64,000 bases of DNA from UBA6220 sp041651335 (GCA_041651335.1 JBAZJL010000002.1:52988-116987); one strand, 5' to 3'. Numbered from the stretch's first letter, positions 7,767 to 16,209 are shown. Made by a program: numbers and translations. Notes: a model not told the origin generated them from the sequence alone.

Positions 7767-8738
7767 ATGAAAAATCAGGAAAATCAAAACTTTTTAATTA
7801 TTGATAGCAATTCCATTATCCATCGAGCTTTTCACGCCTTGCCGCCTTTAACTAATAAAAAAGGAGAAATAGTTAACGCTGTTTATGGTTTTTTGTTAAT
7901 GTTTTTTCGAGTAATAAAAGATTTTAATCCAAAATACATTGCTGCTTGTTTTGATCTTCCAGAGCCTACTTTTCGGAAAAAAGCTTTTGCGGAATATAAA
8001 GCAACAAGAATTAAGGCTCCAGATGAGCTTTATGCCCAGATTCCAGAAGTAAAAAAAATTTTAAAAGCTTTCAATGTACCAATTTTTGAAAAAAGTGGTT
8101 ACGAGGGTGATGACTTGATTGGAACCTTGTCTGAATCAGTTAATAATCAAAAATTTCAAAACATTAAAAATATAATTATTTCCGGAGATTTAGATAATTT
8201 ACAATTAGTAAATCATCAAACCAGTGTTTATTTTTTATTTCGAGGAATAAAACAAGGGATAATTTATAACGAACAAGAAATTCAAAAAAAATATGACGGC
8301 TTGGGTTCAAAAGATATTGTTGCCCTAAAAGCCTTGAAAGGGGATTCCTCAGACAATATTCCCGGGGTAAAAGGAATCGGAGAAAAAACAGCCATTCAAT
8401 TAGTAAAAAAATATAAAAATTTAAAAAAAATATACGAAGAGGCAGAAAAACAAGAATCAGAAATAAAAGACTCTCTTCGGCAAAAATTATTGGAAAATAA
8501 AGATAACGCCTTTTTAAGTCAAGAATTATCAGAGATTAAAAAAGACGTGCCTATCAAAATTAATATTACTGAGTGCTCTTGGCAAGATTTTGATAAAGAA
8601 AAAGCCCGAGAGATTTTAGAAGATTTTGGCTTTAAAAGTTTATTAAACAAATTGCCAGGAGAAAAGGAATCTCCTGTTTTACCAAAAAAGAAAAAAATTC
8701 CAAAACAAAACATTTCCGAAAATTTGAAATTATGGTAA
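7767..8738 (+). CDS. Stand-alone 5'-3' exonuclease (PolA N-terminal domain type)
   Basis: 323 residues matching the 5' nuclease domain of DNA polymerase I and ending before any proofreading or polymerase domain. It would remove RNA primers and flaps. Visible motifs are FLIIDSNSIIHRAFHALP, NAVYGF, ACFDLPEPTFRKKAFAEYKATR, GYEGDDLIGTLS, IISGDLDNLQL, and the H3TH DNA-binding segment ALKGDSSDNIPGVKGIGEKTA. The acidic metal ligands are intact. The protein ends with a basic KKKKIPKQN tail. It is cotranscribed with tsaE. Whether a separate polymerase gene exists elsewhere cannot be judged. Confidence 0.93.
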   Translation: MKNQENQNFLIIDSNSIIHRAFHALPPLTNKKGEIVNAVYGFLLMFFRVIKDFNPKYIAACFDLPEPTFRKKAFAEYKATRIKAPDELYAQIPEVKKILKAFNVPIFEKSGYEGDDLIGTLSESVNNQKFQNIKNIIISGDLDNLQLVNHQTSVYFLFRGIKQGIIYNEQEIQKKYDGLGSKDIVALKALKGDSSDNIPGVKGIGEKTAIQLVKKYKNLKKIYEEAEKQESEIKDSLRQKLLENKDNAFLSQELSEIKKDVPIKINITECSWQDFDKEKAREILEDFGFKSLLNKLPGEKESPVLPKKKKIPKQNISENLKLW

Positions 8739-8777
8739 ATTAAAACAAAGATTTTGTTAAATAAAAAATTTATTGTT

Positions 8778-9995
8778 ATGGATTTTGAGCAAAATAGTCA
8801 GGAAGCTTCCGCCAAAACTTTTTTTGAGGAAAATGCCGGAGAAATAAAAAAATGGAAAGATGAAGAATTTAGAAAAATTCGTTTGGCGCTTTTTAATATC
8901 TTAGAAGATACAGAAGAGGCAAGGAAAGAAGCAGTTAGAGAAAAAAATAGAACGTTAACCATGCTGAATAACTTAACAGATGGGATTTTGGTTTTGGATT
9001 CTTCGCATAGAATCGAATTAATCAATCCTTTGGCCGAGGCCTTTTTTAAAAAAGACAAAAAAGAATTTTTAGGAAAAAATATTTTTAAAATTTCTTCTCC
9101 GCGATTTATTCTTACTCCATTTTTTCAAGCACTAAAAAGCGGGAAAAGGGGAAAAATAAAAAATATTCTTCAAAAAGAAGTAAGATTGGGAGAAAAAATT
9201 TTTGTTGAAGTGAGTACGGTTTTTTTGGGCGAGGAAAATGAATCCAAAGGAGTTTTGATTATTTTACACGATGTTTCTCGAGACAAACTGGTAGAAACAA
9301 TGAAAACCGAGTTTGTTTCTATTGCCGCCCATCAACTAAGAACGCCTTTATCAGCGATTAAATGGACCATTAGAATGCTTTTGGATGGAGATATCGGTGC
9401 CATAAGCGAAGATCAAAAAAGTTTGTTAGAGAAAACTTATGAAAGTAATGAACGAATGATTGGGCTAATTAATGATCTTTTGAATGTCACCAGGATTGAA
9501 GAAGGAAGATTTTTATACAAGCCCGAAATTTCTCAAATAGAGGATCTAACAGATAAAATTATTAAAAATTCAGAAGGACCTTTGGCCATGAAAAAAATAA
9601 AAATAAAACTAGAAAAACCCAGAGAGTTGTTGCCCTCAGTTTTGGTTGATGAAGAAAAAATGGGCCTGGCCATTCAAAATCTTTTGGAAAATGCGATTAA
9701 ATATACTTCTGAAAAAGGGCTAATTACTGTTTCTTTGCAAAAAGAAAAAAACTATATTTTATTTAAAATAAAAGACACAGGAGTGGGCATTCCCTTGGAT
9801 CAGCAAGATAGGATTTTTACAAAATTTTTTCGAGGAAGTAATGTTGTAAAAATGGAAACTGATGGTTCGGGGCTAGGCCTTTATACAACAAAAAATATAA
9901 TCGAAGCCCACAATGGAAAAATTTGGTTTGAATCCGAAGAAGGAAAAGGAACCTTATTTTGTTTTACTTTGCCAATCTTTGATAAAAATAATTGA
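8778..9995 (+). CDS. Cytoplasmic PAS-domain sensor histidine kinase
   Basis: 405 residues from the ATG at 8778; an in-frame TTG 24 bases upstream is a weaker start. Order: an N-terminal coiled coil rich in Glu/Lys (about 1-65), a PAS domain (about 66-170, LTDGILVLDSSHRIELINPLAEAFF), HisKA with the phospho-acceptor His in SIAAHQLRTPLSAIKW, and HATPase with the N box (QNLLENAIKYTS), G1 (KDTGVGIP), F box (IFTKFFRG) and G2 (GSGLGLY). There is no membrane segment, so it senses something inside the cell. Two CheY-like regulators follow directly. The signal and output are unknown. Confidence 0.93.
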   Translation: MDFEQNSQEASAKTFFEENAGEIKKWKDEEFRKIRLALFNILEDTEEARKEAVREKNRTLTMLNNLTDGILVLDSSHRIELINPLAEAFFKKDKKEFLGKNIFKISSPRFILTPFFQALKSGKRGKIKNILQKEVRLGEKIFVEVSTVFLGEENESKGVLIILHDVSRDKLVETMKTEFVSIAAHQLRTPLSAIKWTIRMLLDGDIGAISEDQKSLLEKTYESNERMIGLINDLLNVTRIEEGRFLYKPEISQIEDLTDKIIKNSEGPLAMKKIKIKLEKPRELLPSVLVDEEKMGLAIQNLLENAIKYTSEKGLITVSLQKEKNYILFKIKDTGVGIPLDQQDRIFTKFFRGSNVVKMETDGSGLGLYTTKNIIEAHNGKIWFESEEGKGTLFCFTLPIFDKNN

Positions 9996-10019
9996 CAAAT
10001 TATCAGATAATTATAAAAT
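9992..10019 (+). promoter_or_regulatory. Promoter of the response-regulator pair
   Basis: A consensus TTGACA (9992-9997) overlaps the kinase stop codon. A 16-base spacer and TAAAAT (10014-10019) follow, 12 bases before the regulator ATG. The regulators can therefore be expressed apart from the kinase with almost no leader. Confidence 0.6.
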
Positions 10020-10031
10020 AATAATAACAGC

Positions 10032-10406
10032 ATGAAAATATTACTGATGGAAGATGATAAATTGCTTCGCAGTTTACTGGTTAAAAAATTAACTAGTGCG
10101 GGATATGAAATGATAGCTGCTTGTGACGGACAAGAAGGTTTAGAATTAATGAGAAGCGATTCTCCTCAGCTGATTCTTTTGGATATTATTATGCCAAGAA
10201 AGAGCGGATTTGAAGTAATCAAAGAAATGAAAAAAGACGAAAATCTTAAAGATATTCCGATAATTATTGTTAGCAATTCCGGGCAACCAGTAGAAATAGG
10301 CAAAGCTAAAGAAATGGGAGTAAAAGACTGGATAATTAAAACAGAATTTAGCACCCAAGATGTTTTAGATAAAGTGAGAAAAATAGAAACTGAGATAAGT
10401 AATTAA
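10032..10406 (+). CDS. Single-domain response regulator (CheY-like), first copy
   Basis: 124 residues, a receiver domain only. The acidic pocket is MEDD, the phospho-acceptor is D53 in ILLDIIMP, the switch Ser is in IIVSNSG, and the conserved Lys is in WIIKTEFS. With no output domain it must act by protein contact, as CheY or PilG-type regulators do. It sits between the PAS kinase and a second regulator, and the three form a likely phosphorelay unit. In a pilus-bearing cell the target could be the pilus motor, but nothing here proves that. Confidence 0.9.
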   Translation: MKILLMEDDKLLRSLLVKKLTSAGYEMIAACDGQEGLELMRSDSPQLILLDIIMPRKSGFEVIKEMKKDENLKDIPIIIVSNSGQPVEIGKAKEMGVKDWIIKTEFSTQDVLDKVRKIETEISN

Positions 10407-10424
10407 ATTTTCAAGAATAAAATT

Positions 10425-10793
10425 ATGTCTAAAAAAATATTAATCATTGAGGACGATAGATTTTTAAGAGAGTTAATGAGCCGAAAGCTTTTAAGCTTGC
10501 AATTTGATGTGGCCGTGGCAGTTGATGGAGAAGAGGGCTTGGAAAAAATAAAATCTGAAATGCCAGATGTCGTTCTTTTGGACTTAATTTTGCCAGGGAT
10601 TAATGGATTTGAGGTTTTGGAAAATGCTAAAAAAAATCCAGCCACAGCCAAAATTCCGGTTATTATTCTTTCTAATTTAGGCCAAAGCGAAGACATTGAA
10701 AAAGGATTAAAGCTTGGCGCCGAAGATTTTCTAGTTAAGGCTCATTTTACTCCTCAAGAAATAGTAAATAAATTAAAATCAATTTTAGGATAA
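10425..10793 (+). CDS. Single-domain response regulator (CheY-like), second copy
   Basis: 122 residues, a complete receiver: IIEDDRFLRE, the acceptor Asp in VVLLDLILPGINGFEVL, IILSNLGQ and the Lys in FLVKAHFTPQE. It is similar in plan to the regulator 19 bases upstream, suggesting an old duplication, but clearly diverged. No DNA-binding or enzymatic domain is present. It ends one base before the ATG of mutM, so it is probably cotranscribed with the repair genes downstream. Confidence 0.9.
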   Translation: MSKKILIIEDDRFLRELMSRKLLSLQFDVAVAVDGEEGLEKIKSEMPDVVLLDLILPGINGFEVLENAKKNPATAKIPVIILSNLGQSEDIEKGLKLGAEDFLVKAHFTPQEIVNKLKSILG

Positions 10794-10794
10794 T

Positions 10795-11673
10795 ATGCCG
10801 GAATTACCGGAAGTAGAAACAACAGTTAATGGTTTAAAGAAAAAAGTCCTTAAAAGGACTTTTCTTGATATTTGGACCGATTCGCCAAAATTAATAAAAA
10901 AAATATCTTTTCAAGATTTTAAAAAAAAGATTATTAAAAGAAAAATAATAGCCGTTAAAAGAAGGGCAAAAAATATTTTATTTTTTTTAGATCAAGATTA
11001 TGTTTTGTTGGTTCATTTAAAAATGACAGGGCACTTATTAATAGGGAAATGGAAAAATGAAAACAAAAAATGGATTTCTCAAAAAATTGGAAGCTTATCA
11101 ATCGATCCTTTTAACAGATTTTTGCATTTGATATTTTTTTTGGACAATGGAAGCCAAATTGCCTTGTCTGATTTAAGAAAATTCGCCAAAATTGAATTGT
11201 GGAACAAAAAAGAGCTTTTAGGCTCAAAAGAATACCTGGCTATTGGCCCAGAACCATTAGATCCCGGGTTTACTTTTAAAAAATTTAAAAATCTTTTTTG
11301 CTTTAAAAAAGGAAAAATAAAACAAGTTTTAATGGATCAATCATTTATTGCTGGAATTGGCAATATTTACGCCAATGAGATATTATTTTTTGCCAAGATT
11401 CATCCAGAAACAAAAACAGAAAAATTAACCCAGGATAATTTAAAAAAAATATACCAGGCAATTAAAAAAGTTTTGAAAACAGGAATAAAACAAGGCGGGT
11501 CCAGTATTTCTGATTATCGTAATATTTTTGGAGAAAAAGGAAATTACCAAAAAAAATTAAAAGTTTATGGGAGAAGCGGAAAAAAATGTTTAGTTTGTGG
11601 GGAGACTATTAAAAAAATAACAATCAGCACTCGAAGCACTTTTTTTTGCCCAAAGTGCCAAATAAAAAAATGA
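10795..11673 (+). CDS. mutM: Formamidopyrimidine-DNA glycosylase (Fpg/MutM)
   Basis: Base-excision enzyme that removes 8-oxoguanine and formamidopyrimidines and cuts the strand by beta/delta-elimination. 292 residues. MPELPEVETTV carries the catalytic Pro2 and Glu3 (after Met removal). KRRAKNILFFL gives the conserved Lys, HLKMTGHL follows, and the helix-two-turn-helix is QSFIAGIGNIYANEILFFAKIHP. The C-terminal zinc finger is CLVCGETI...CPKC, fully intact. Its TGA overlaps the ATG of holA (ATGA). Confidence 0.97.
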   Translation: MPELPEVETTVNGLKKKVLKRTFLDIWTDSPKLIKKISFQDFKKKIIKRKIIAVKRRAKNILFFLDQDYVLLVHLKMTGHLLIGKWKNENKKWISQKIGSLSIDPFNRFLHLIFFLDNGSQIALSDLRKFAKIELWNKKELLGSKEYLAIGPEPLDPGFTFKKFKNLFCFKKGKIKQVLMDQSFIAGIGNIYANEILFFAKIHPETKTEKLTQDNLKKIYQAIKKVLKTGIKQGGSSISDYRNIFGEKGNYQKKLKVYGRSGKKCLVCGETIKKITISTRSTFFCPKCQIKK

Positions 11674-12596
11674 TAATTTTAATTTTTGGAAAAGACTCTT
11701 ATCAATCTTCTCGGCGTTTAGCTGATTTTATTTCTCTTCACAAACAAAAACATTCTAGTGGCCTAAATTTAAGACGCTTTGAAGGAAAAGCTATTGATTT
11801 TGAAAACTTGAAAAAAGAAATGTTTGAAGCTTCAATGTTTAAAGAGAAAAAATTAATTATTATTGATAATGCTTTTGAAAATACAAAATTTAAAGAAGCC
11901 TTCTTAGGCCAGGGTGAAAAATTTTTTACAGATGAAAATGTTCTGGTTTTTTACGAAGCCAAAGAAATTTTAGCGAAAGATAAGTTTTTAAATTATTTAA
12001 AAGAAATCAAAGCTAAGTTTGAAAATTTTGATTTTCTTTCTCCAGCAAAAACAAAAACCTGGATCAAGCAAGAAGTAAGCAATAACAAAGTAGAAATTTC
12101 TGACTCTGCCCTAGAAGAATTAATCGATTATTTAGGAAATGATTTATGGTCGTTAAGCAATGAAATAAAAAAATTAGCCCATTATGTTTTGGCTAATAAG
12201 AAAAAAGAGATCACTTCTGCGGAAATAAAAAAATTAATTATTCCAGATTTGGAATTAAACATTTTCGAAGCCATTGACGCTATTGCCAATAAGAATAAAA
12301 AAAAGGCAATCAATTTACTAAAAGAACATTTAAAACAAGGAGCCGAAGTGCCTTATTTATTTTCTATGGTTGCTTGGCAGATCAAAAATATAATTATTGC
12401 AAAAACTTCTAGCCAAGGGTTTGGAGAAAGCGGAATCAGTCCCTTTATTTTTAGAAAATCAGCCAATCAAGCCAAGAATTTTTCTTTGGATGATTTAAAA
12501 AGAATTTATCAAAAAATAATCGACTTAGATGCTGCCCTAAAAGTTGGAAAGATTTTTCCGGAAACCGCGTTAGATCTATTGATTTTAGAAATTTAA
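11670..12596 (+). CDS. holA: DNA polymerase III delta subunit (clamp-loader)
   Basis: 308 residues from the ATG that overlaps the mutM stop. HolA opens the sliding clamp as part of the clamp-loader complex. Family signs are the start MIILIFGKDSY, RRFEGKAIDFENL, a helicase-like domain with no active Walker motif, LWSLSNEIKKLAHYV, and the C-terminal helical segment (NIFEAIDAIANKNKKKAINLLKEHL, then WQIKNII). Sequence is divergent, as is usual for HolA, but the order of conserved segments is clear. A terminator follows directly. Confidence 0.88.
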   Translation: MIILIFGKDSYQSSRRLADFISLHKQKHSSGLNLRRFEGKAIDFENLKKEMFEASMFKEKKLIIIDNAFENTKFKEAFLGQGEKFFTDENVLVFYEAKEILAKDKFLNYLKEIKAKFENFDFLSPAKTKTWIKQEVSNNKVEISDSALEELIDYLGNDLWSLSNEIKKLAHYVLANKKKEITSAEIKKLIIPDLELNIFEAIDAIANKNKKKAINLLKEHLKQGAEVPYLFSMVAWQIKNIIIAKTSSQGFGESGISPFIFRKSANQAKNFSLDDLKRIYQKIIDLDAALKVGKIFPETALDLLILEI

Positions 12597-12617
12597 AACC
12601 GCCCTGAAGGCGGTTTT
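12595..12617. terminator. Bidirectional terminator between holA and rpsT
   Basis: AAAACCGCC / GGCGGTTTT with a 5-base loop and T-runs on both sides. It serves the convergent holA and rpsT genes. Confidence 0.9.
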
Positions 12618-12618
12618 T

Positions 12619-12891
12619 TTAAACAGATTTTTTTAAAGATGAAGCTTTTTTGCCGATTCTTGATTTCTTTCGGCTGGCGTTGTTTTTTTTAATAATTCCT
12701 ATTTTACAAGCCTTGTCTATTGCCTTGAATACCTTGGGCATGATTTTTTCCAATTCCTCGCTGTTTTTGCTTTCAATTAAAGCCAGTGCTTGCTTTAAAA
12801 GCTTTTTCATTTCTGTTTTTTTCGCATCGTTTTGTTCTTTTTTCACAAAACTTTGACGAAGTTGTTTTTGGGCTGATTTTGTTATCGGCAT
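12619..12891 (-). CDS. rpsT: 30S ribosomal protein S20
   Basis: 90 residues, strongly basic and helical: MPITKSAQKQLRQSFVKK, KTEMKKLLKQAL, then a Lys/Arg/Ser-rich tail (ASRKKSRIGKKASSLKKS), the standard S20 pattern. It binds 16S rRNA early in small-subunit assembly. Monocistronic, facing holA. The upstream 12892-13032 stretch is noncoding and AT-rich, with two short hairpins (GGGCAAGCCC near 12970 and a TTTAAAA repeat), but I see no convincing promoter for rpsT. Confidence 0.95.
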   Translation of the reverse strand: MPITKSAQKQLRQSFVKKEQNDAKKTEMKKLLKQALALIESKNSEELEKIMPKVFKAIDKACKIGIIKKNNASRKKSRIGKKASSLKKSV

Positions 12892-13032
12892 AATTTTTTT
12901 ATATATCTTTATACATATTTTATGTTTAAACTTCTATCAATATATATAACAAAATCATTAAATATGCAAGGGCAAGCCCTTTAAAATCAATGGTTTTAAA
13001 ATAAATCAAATTATTTTTTAAATCTATTTTTC

Positions 13033-13062
13033 TTGATTCTTTTCTTTAATCCATTATATAAT
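13033..13062 (+). promoter_or_regulatory. Promoter of ruvA, predicted leaderless start
   Basis: TTGATT (13033-13038), 18 bases, TATAAT (13057-13062). The expected transcription start coincides with the ruvA ATG at 13069. Confidence 0.7.
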
Positions 13063-13068
13063 GCTCTT

Positions 13069-13629
13069 ATGATCGGTTTTTTAGCTGGAAAAATTATTTA
13101 TAAGGACGACAAAAAAGTCATTTTAGAAAGAGGCGGAATTGGATTTGAGGTTTTTTTAGCTTCTTCTAATTTAGATAGATTAAACGAAGGAGATGAGGCT
13201 CATCTTCATACTTTTCTTTTGGTTAGCGAAAAAACATTAGAGCTTTATGGATGTCTTAACGAAAAAGAAATGGAGCTGTTTAGAGTTTTAAAAAATGTTT
13301 CTGGCGTAGGCGCGAAAACAGCTTTGCAGTTAGCCGTATTTGGCTCAATCGAAAAATTAAAACAGGTCTTAGAAAAAGAGGAAATGCCCTTGGAAGCAAA
13401 AGGCGTAGGCGCGAAAAGGCTTCAAAAAATATTGTTAGAATTAACTGGAAAAATAGAAGAAATTAAAAAAAAGGATTCGAAAACAAAACCCAAAGATGAT
13501 GTCTTTGAAGCCCTGTCTGCTCTTGGATTTTCTAAAATAGAAATTAAAGATGCTTTGTCGTCTTTATCTGTTGAGATTAAAGATTCAAACGAAAAAATAA
13601 AGCAAGCCTTAAAATATTTAGGCAAATGA
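13069..13629 (+). CDS. ruvA: Holliday junction branch migration protein RuvA
   Basis: 186 residues from MIGFLAGKI, the family start; twelve upstream codons are open but lie over the promoter. RuvA clamps the four-way junction and loads RuvB. Domain I is an OB fold (1-63). Domain II has two helix-hairpin-helix motifs (VSGVGAKTALQLAVF and AKGVGAKRLQKILLEL). Domain III (about 145-186, FEALSALGFSKIEIKDAL) contacts RuvB. Its TGA overlaps the ATG of the Mur ligase gene. Confidence 0.95.
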   Translation: MIGFLAGKIIYKDDKKVILERGGIGFEVFLASSNLDRLNEGDEAHLHTFLLVSEKTLELYGCLNEKEMELFRVLKNVSGVGAKTALQLAVFGSIEKLKQVLEKEEMPLEAKGVGAKRLQKILLELTGKIEEIKKKDSKTKPKDDVFEALSALGFSKIEIKDALSSLSVEIKDSNEKIKQALKYLGK

Positions 13630-14876
13630 CAGTAAAAATTTTTATTAAAAAATTACTACCCAAAGCGGTTATTAATTTTTATCATTTAATTGTTGCGTTT
13701 TTAGGCGCAATTATTTATGGTTTTCCAGGCAAGAGAATAAAAGTTATCGGAGTAACTGGAACAAATGGAAAATCAACAGTAATTAATATTGCTTGTAAAA
13801 TTTTTGAAAAAGCTGGGTTTAAAGTCGCGGCGCTCACTTCTATTATGTTTAAAATAGGAAGCGAAGAAAAAGAAAATAAATTAAAAATGACCATGCCCGG
13901 AAGATTTGTTATTAACAAATTTTTAAATGATGCGGTTAGGGCTGGTTGCGATTTTGCAATAATTGAAACTACTTCTGAAGGAGTAGAACAGAATCGTCAT
14001 AAATTTATTGATTTTAAAACAGCAGTTATTACCACCTTAAATCCTGAACACATCGAAGCTCATGGGGGCTTTGAAAATTATAAAAAAGCCAAAGGCAAAT
14101 TTTTTCAAAGCGTTAAACAGACGCATATTGTTAATCTAGACGAAAAATATGCAGAATATTTTTTAAAATTTCCAGCGCAAAAGATTATTACTTACGGTTT
14201 GAATAACTCCGAGGCGCAAATAAAAGCAAAAAAAGTTTTTGTCTCTAGCCAGGGATCATCTTTTCAAATTGATAATTTTAATTTTAATTTAAAAATATTG
14301 TGTAGTTTTAATATTTCTAATGCCTTGGCTGCAATCGCAATTGCAATATCTGAGGGGTTAAGCCTGGAAGATTGTCAAAAAGGGATTAATGAGGTTTCTC
14401 AAATTGCCGGCCGAATGGAGAAAATAATCGACGAACCTTTTAAAGTTTTTGTTGACTATGCTTTTATTCCAGTTGCTTTAGAAAAAGTTTATGAATTTGT
14501 AAAACCAGTAAATAAAAAATTAATTGCGGTTCTGGGCGCTTGCGGGGGAGGAAGAGATAAATGGAAGCGCCCGGTTTTAGGCGGGATAGCCGATCAATAC
14601 GCTGATCAGATTATTATTACCAATGAAGATCCTTATGATGAAAATCCGCAAGCGATTATTGATGAAGTGGGGGTGGGGGTAAAAAATAAAAACAAGCTTT
14701 TGAAAATTTTAGATCGTCGGCAAGCAATTCGTCAGGCGCTTTTATTAGCTACGCCGGAAGACGTGGTGATTGTTACTGGAAAAGGTTGCGAGCCCTGGAT
14801 TTGCTGGGAAGACGGGAGAAAAGAATCCTGGGATGATCGCGAAGTGATCAAAGAAGAATTAAAAAAATTGTCTTAA
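13626..14876 (+). CDS. Mur ligase family protein, MurE-like without the N-terminal domain
   Basis: 416 residues. A hydrophobic N-terminal stretch (about 10-35) leads straight into the ATP-binding central domain (GVTGTNGKST, about residues 43-52), followed by MTMPGRF, the Glu of IIETTSEG, NPEHIEAHG and the C-terminal ligase domain (VFVDYAFIP, LGACGGGRDKWKRP, ITNEDPYDENP). MurE-type enzymes add the third amino acid to UDP-MurNAc-dipeptide. Here the first, UDP-sugar-binding domain is absent, replaced by a possible membrane helix. The DNPR specificity motif of meso-diaminopimelate MurE reads EDPYDENP. Substrate uncertain. Confidence 0.8.
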   Translation: MTVKIFIKKLLPKAVINFYHLIVAFLGAIIYGFPGKRIKVIGVTGTNGKSTVINIACKIFEKAGFKVAALTSIMFKIGSEEKENKLKMTMPGRFVINKFLNDAVRAGCDFAIIETTSEGVEQNRHKFIDFKTAVITTLNPEHIEAHGGFENYKKAKGKFFQSVKQTHIVNLDEKYAEYFLKFPAQKIITYGLNNSEAQIKAKKVFVSSQGSSFQIDNFNFNLKILCSFNISNALAAIAIAISEGLSLEDCQKGINEVSQIAGRMEKIIDEPFKVFVDYAFIPVALEKVYEFVKPVNKKLIAVLGACGGGRDKWKRPVLGGIADQYADQIIITNEDPYDENPQAIIDEVGVGVKNKNKLLKILDRRQAIRQALLLATPEDVVIVTGKGCEPWICWEDGRKESWDDREVIKEELKKLS

Positions 14877-14921
14877 GATTTTATTTGTGATAAGTTAAGA
14901 ATAGTAAAAGGAGGCAAACAG

Positions 14922-15167
14922 ATGATTTCTGTATCTTCTGAGGAAGAATCTTTAAAGTTTTTGGGCGAAGGCCTGGAAGAAGAATTTGAGCCTGATCAGG
15001 GGGAAATTGAAACCCCTGAGGATAGAATTATCAATTATTTTTCCAATTGCTTTTTTAATGGCGATGAAGAGTCTTTAGATCCAAACACCTTATCAAACTA
15101 TACCTTATTTTTTATGTTAATAGGGTATAGGGCGGTTATTTCCAATTGTCAAACATGCGACCCTTGA
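14922..15167 (+). CDS. Small acidic protein of unknown function
   Basis: 81 residues, very acidic in the first half (EEESLKFLGEGLEEEFEPDQ), a hydrophobic patch (YTLFFMLIGYRAVI) and a C-terminal CxxC (NCQTCDP). It has one of the clearest Shine-Dalgarno sequences in the window, AAAGGAGG at 14907-14914, 7 bases before the ATG, and a terminator right after it. It is therefore a real, separately ended gene. I do not recognise the family; an acidic regulatory or chaperone-like protein is only a guess. Confidence 0.65.
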   Translation: MISVSSEEESLKFLGEGLEEEFEPDQGEIETPEDRIINYFSNCFFNGDEESLDPNTLSNYTLFFMLIGYRAVISNCQTCDP

Positions 15168-15172
15168 AATTA

Positions 15173-15200
15173 GCATAACTTTAATAGTTATGCTTTTCTT
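15173..15200 (+). terminator. Terminator after the small acidic gene
   Basis: GCATAACT / AGTTATGC with a 5-base loop, followed by TTTTCTT. The -35 box of the next promoter starts inside the T-run. Confidence 0.75.
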
Positions 15201-15227
15201 GACTAAGACCATCTTTTTATATAGGAT
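15199..15227 (+). promoter_or_regulatory. Promoter of the ATP synthase operon
   Basis: TTGACT (15199-15204), a 17-base spacer, TAGGAT (15222-15227), 30 bases before the atpB ATG. Confidence 0.7.
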
Positions 15228-15257
15228 AAAAATGTTTGATAAAAATAAATAGATTTT

Positions 15258-15962
15258 ATGGAAACGCCTACTCTTTTCGGCCACGCGGTTTTTAATTTTT
15301 TAGGGATAAATATTACCAATACTTTTCTTTTGAGTGTTTTTTGTGCTGTTTTGATTATTATTGGTTTTTATTTCGGATTTAGAAAAATAACAATTATTCC
15401 AGGAAAAATTCAGAATTTTTTTGAATGGATTTTGGAAACAATTTTTGATTTATTTGATGGAATGACTGGGGATCGAAAAAAAACAGAAGAAGTTTTTCCT
15501 TTATCAGCAACCTTGTTTATTTTTATTTTTGTTTCTAATCTTGTTGAAATAATCCCCGGGGTAGGGGTTTTTTCTATTATGAGGTCTCCTAGTTCTGATT
15601 TGCATATAACTTTGGCTTTGGCTCTTTTTTCAATGGCCTATATTCATATTACGGCATTAAAAAAATTGGGAATTGGCGGACATCTTAAAAAGTATATAAA
15701 CTTTAAAGATCCGATTATGTTTTTTGTAGGGATTTTAGAGGCAATCGGGGAAGTAACAAAAACATTTTCTTTGGGCGTTCGTCTTTTTGGAAATCTTTTT
15801 GCCGGTGAAATATTATTGATTATCGTAGGGTTTTTATTGCCTTTTATTGCACCTTTACCTTTTTTAGGATTGGAATTGTTTGTTGCGCTTATTCAGGCTT
15901 TGGTTTTTTCATCATTAATTACAGTTTTTTATGTCTTTACCGTTGCCACCGTCGAACATTAA
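15258..15962 (+). CDS. atpB: ATP synthase Fo subunit a
   Basis: Integral membrane stator subunit that forms the two proton half-channels against the c-ring. 234 residues with about six hydrophobic segments. The conserved Arg lies in LGVRLFGNLFAGEILL, and the last helix reads ELFVALIQALVFSSLITVFYV with the expected Gln. The soluble N-terminus is short. First gene of the operon; the next gene starts 32 bases before its end. Confidence 0.95.
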   Translation: METPTLFGHAVFNFLGINITNTFLLSVFCAVLIIIGFYFGFRKITIIPGKIQNFFEWILETIFDLFDGMTGDRKKTEEVFPLSATLFIFIFVSNLVEIIPGVGVFSIMRSPSSDLHITLALALFSMAYIHITALKKLGIGGHLKKYINFKDPIMFFVGILEAIGEVTKTFSLGVRLFGNLFAGEILLIIVGFLLPFIAPLPFLGLELFVALIQALVFSSLITVFYVFTVATVEH

Positions 15963-16209
15963 ATCAAATATTGGCAACGTAATTGTTTTAGGTAGTGAGT
16001 TGGGTTTTTTAATTGCTTTGCCTTTAGTCGGTTGCTTGCTTTTTGGAGTTTTTCTTGATAAAAAATTAAATAGCTTTCCCCTTTTTATTTTAATCGCTGT
16101 TTTTTTCGGGATAGCTCTATCAATTATCAGCTTATCTAAATTAATTATTCCATTTTTAGAGAAAAGGTCGGAAAAAAATAATAAAGATTTAAAAGAAAAA
16201 AATAATTAA
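15931..16209 (+). CDS. AtpZ/AtpI-like Fo assembly protein
   Basis: 92 residues with two hydrophobic helices (about 18-45 and 50-72), the pattern LGSELGFLIALPLVGCLLFGVFLD, then a charged Lys/Asn tail. This matches the small AtpZ/AtpI group, which helps c-ring assembly or carries Mg2+/Ca2+. It starts inside atpB, which implies coupled translation. In most bacteria this gene comes first in the operon; here it is second. The family assignment rests on topology and position more than on strict motifs. Confidence 0.7.
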   Translation: MSLPLPPSNIKSNIGNVIVLGSELGFLIALPLVGCLLFGVFLDKKLNSFPLFILIAVFFGIALSIISLSKLIIPFLEKRSEKNNKDLKEKNN

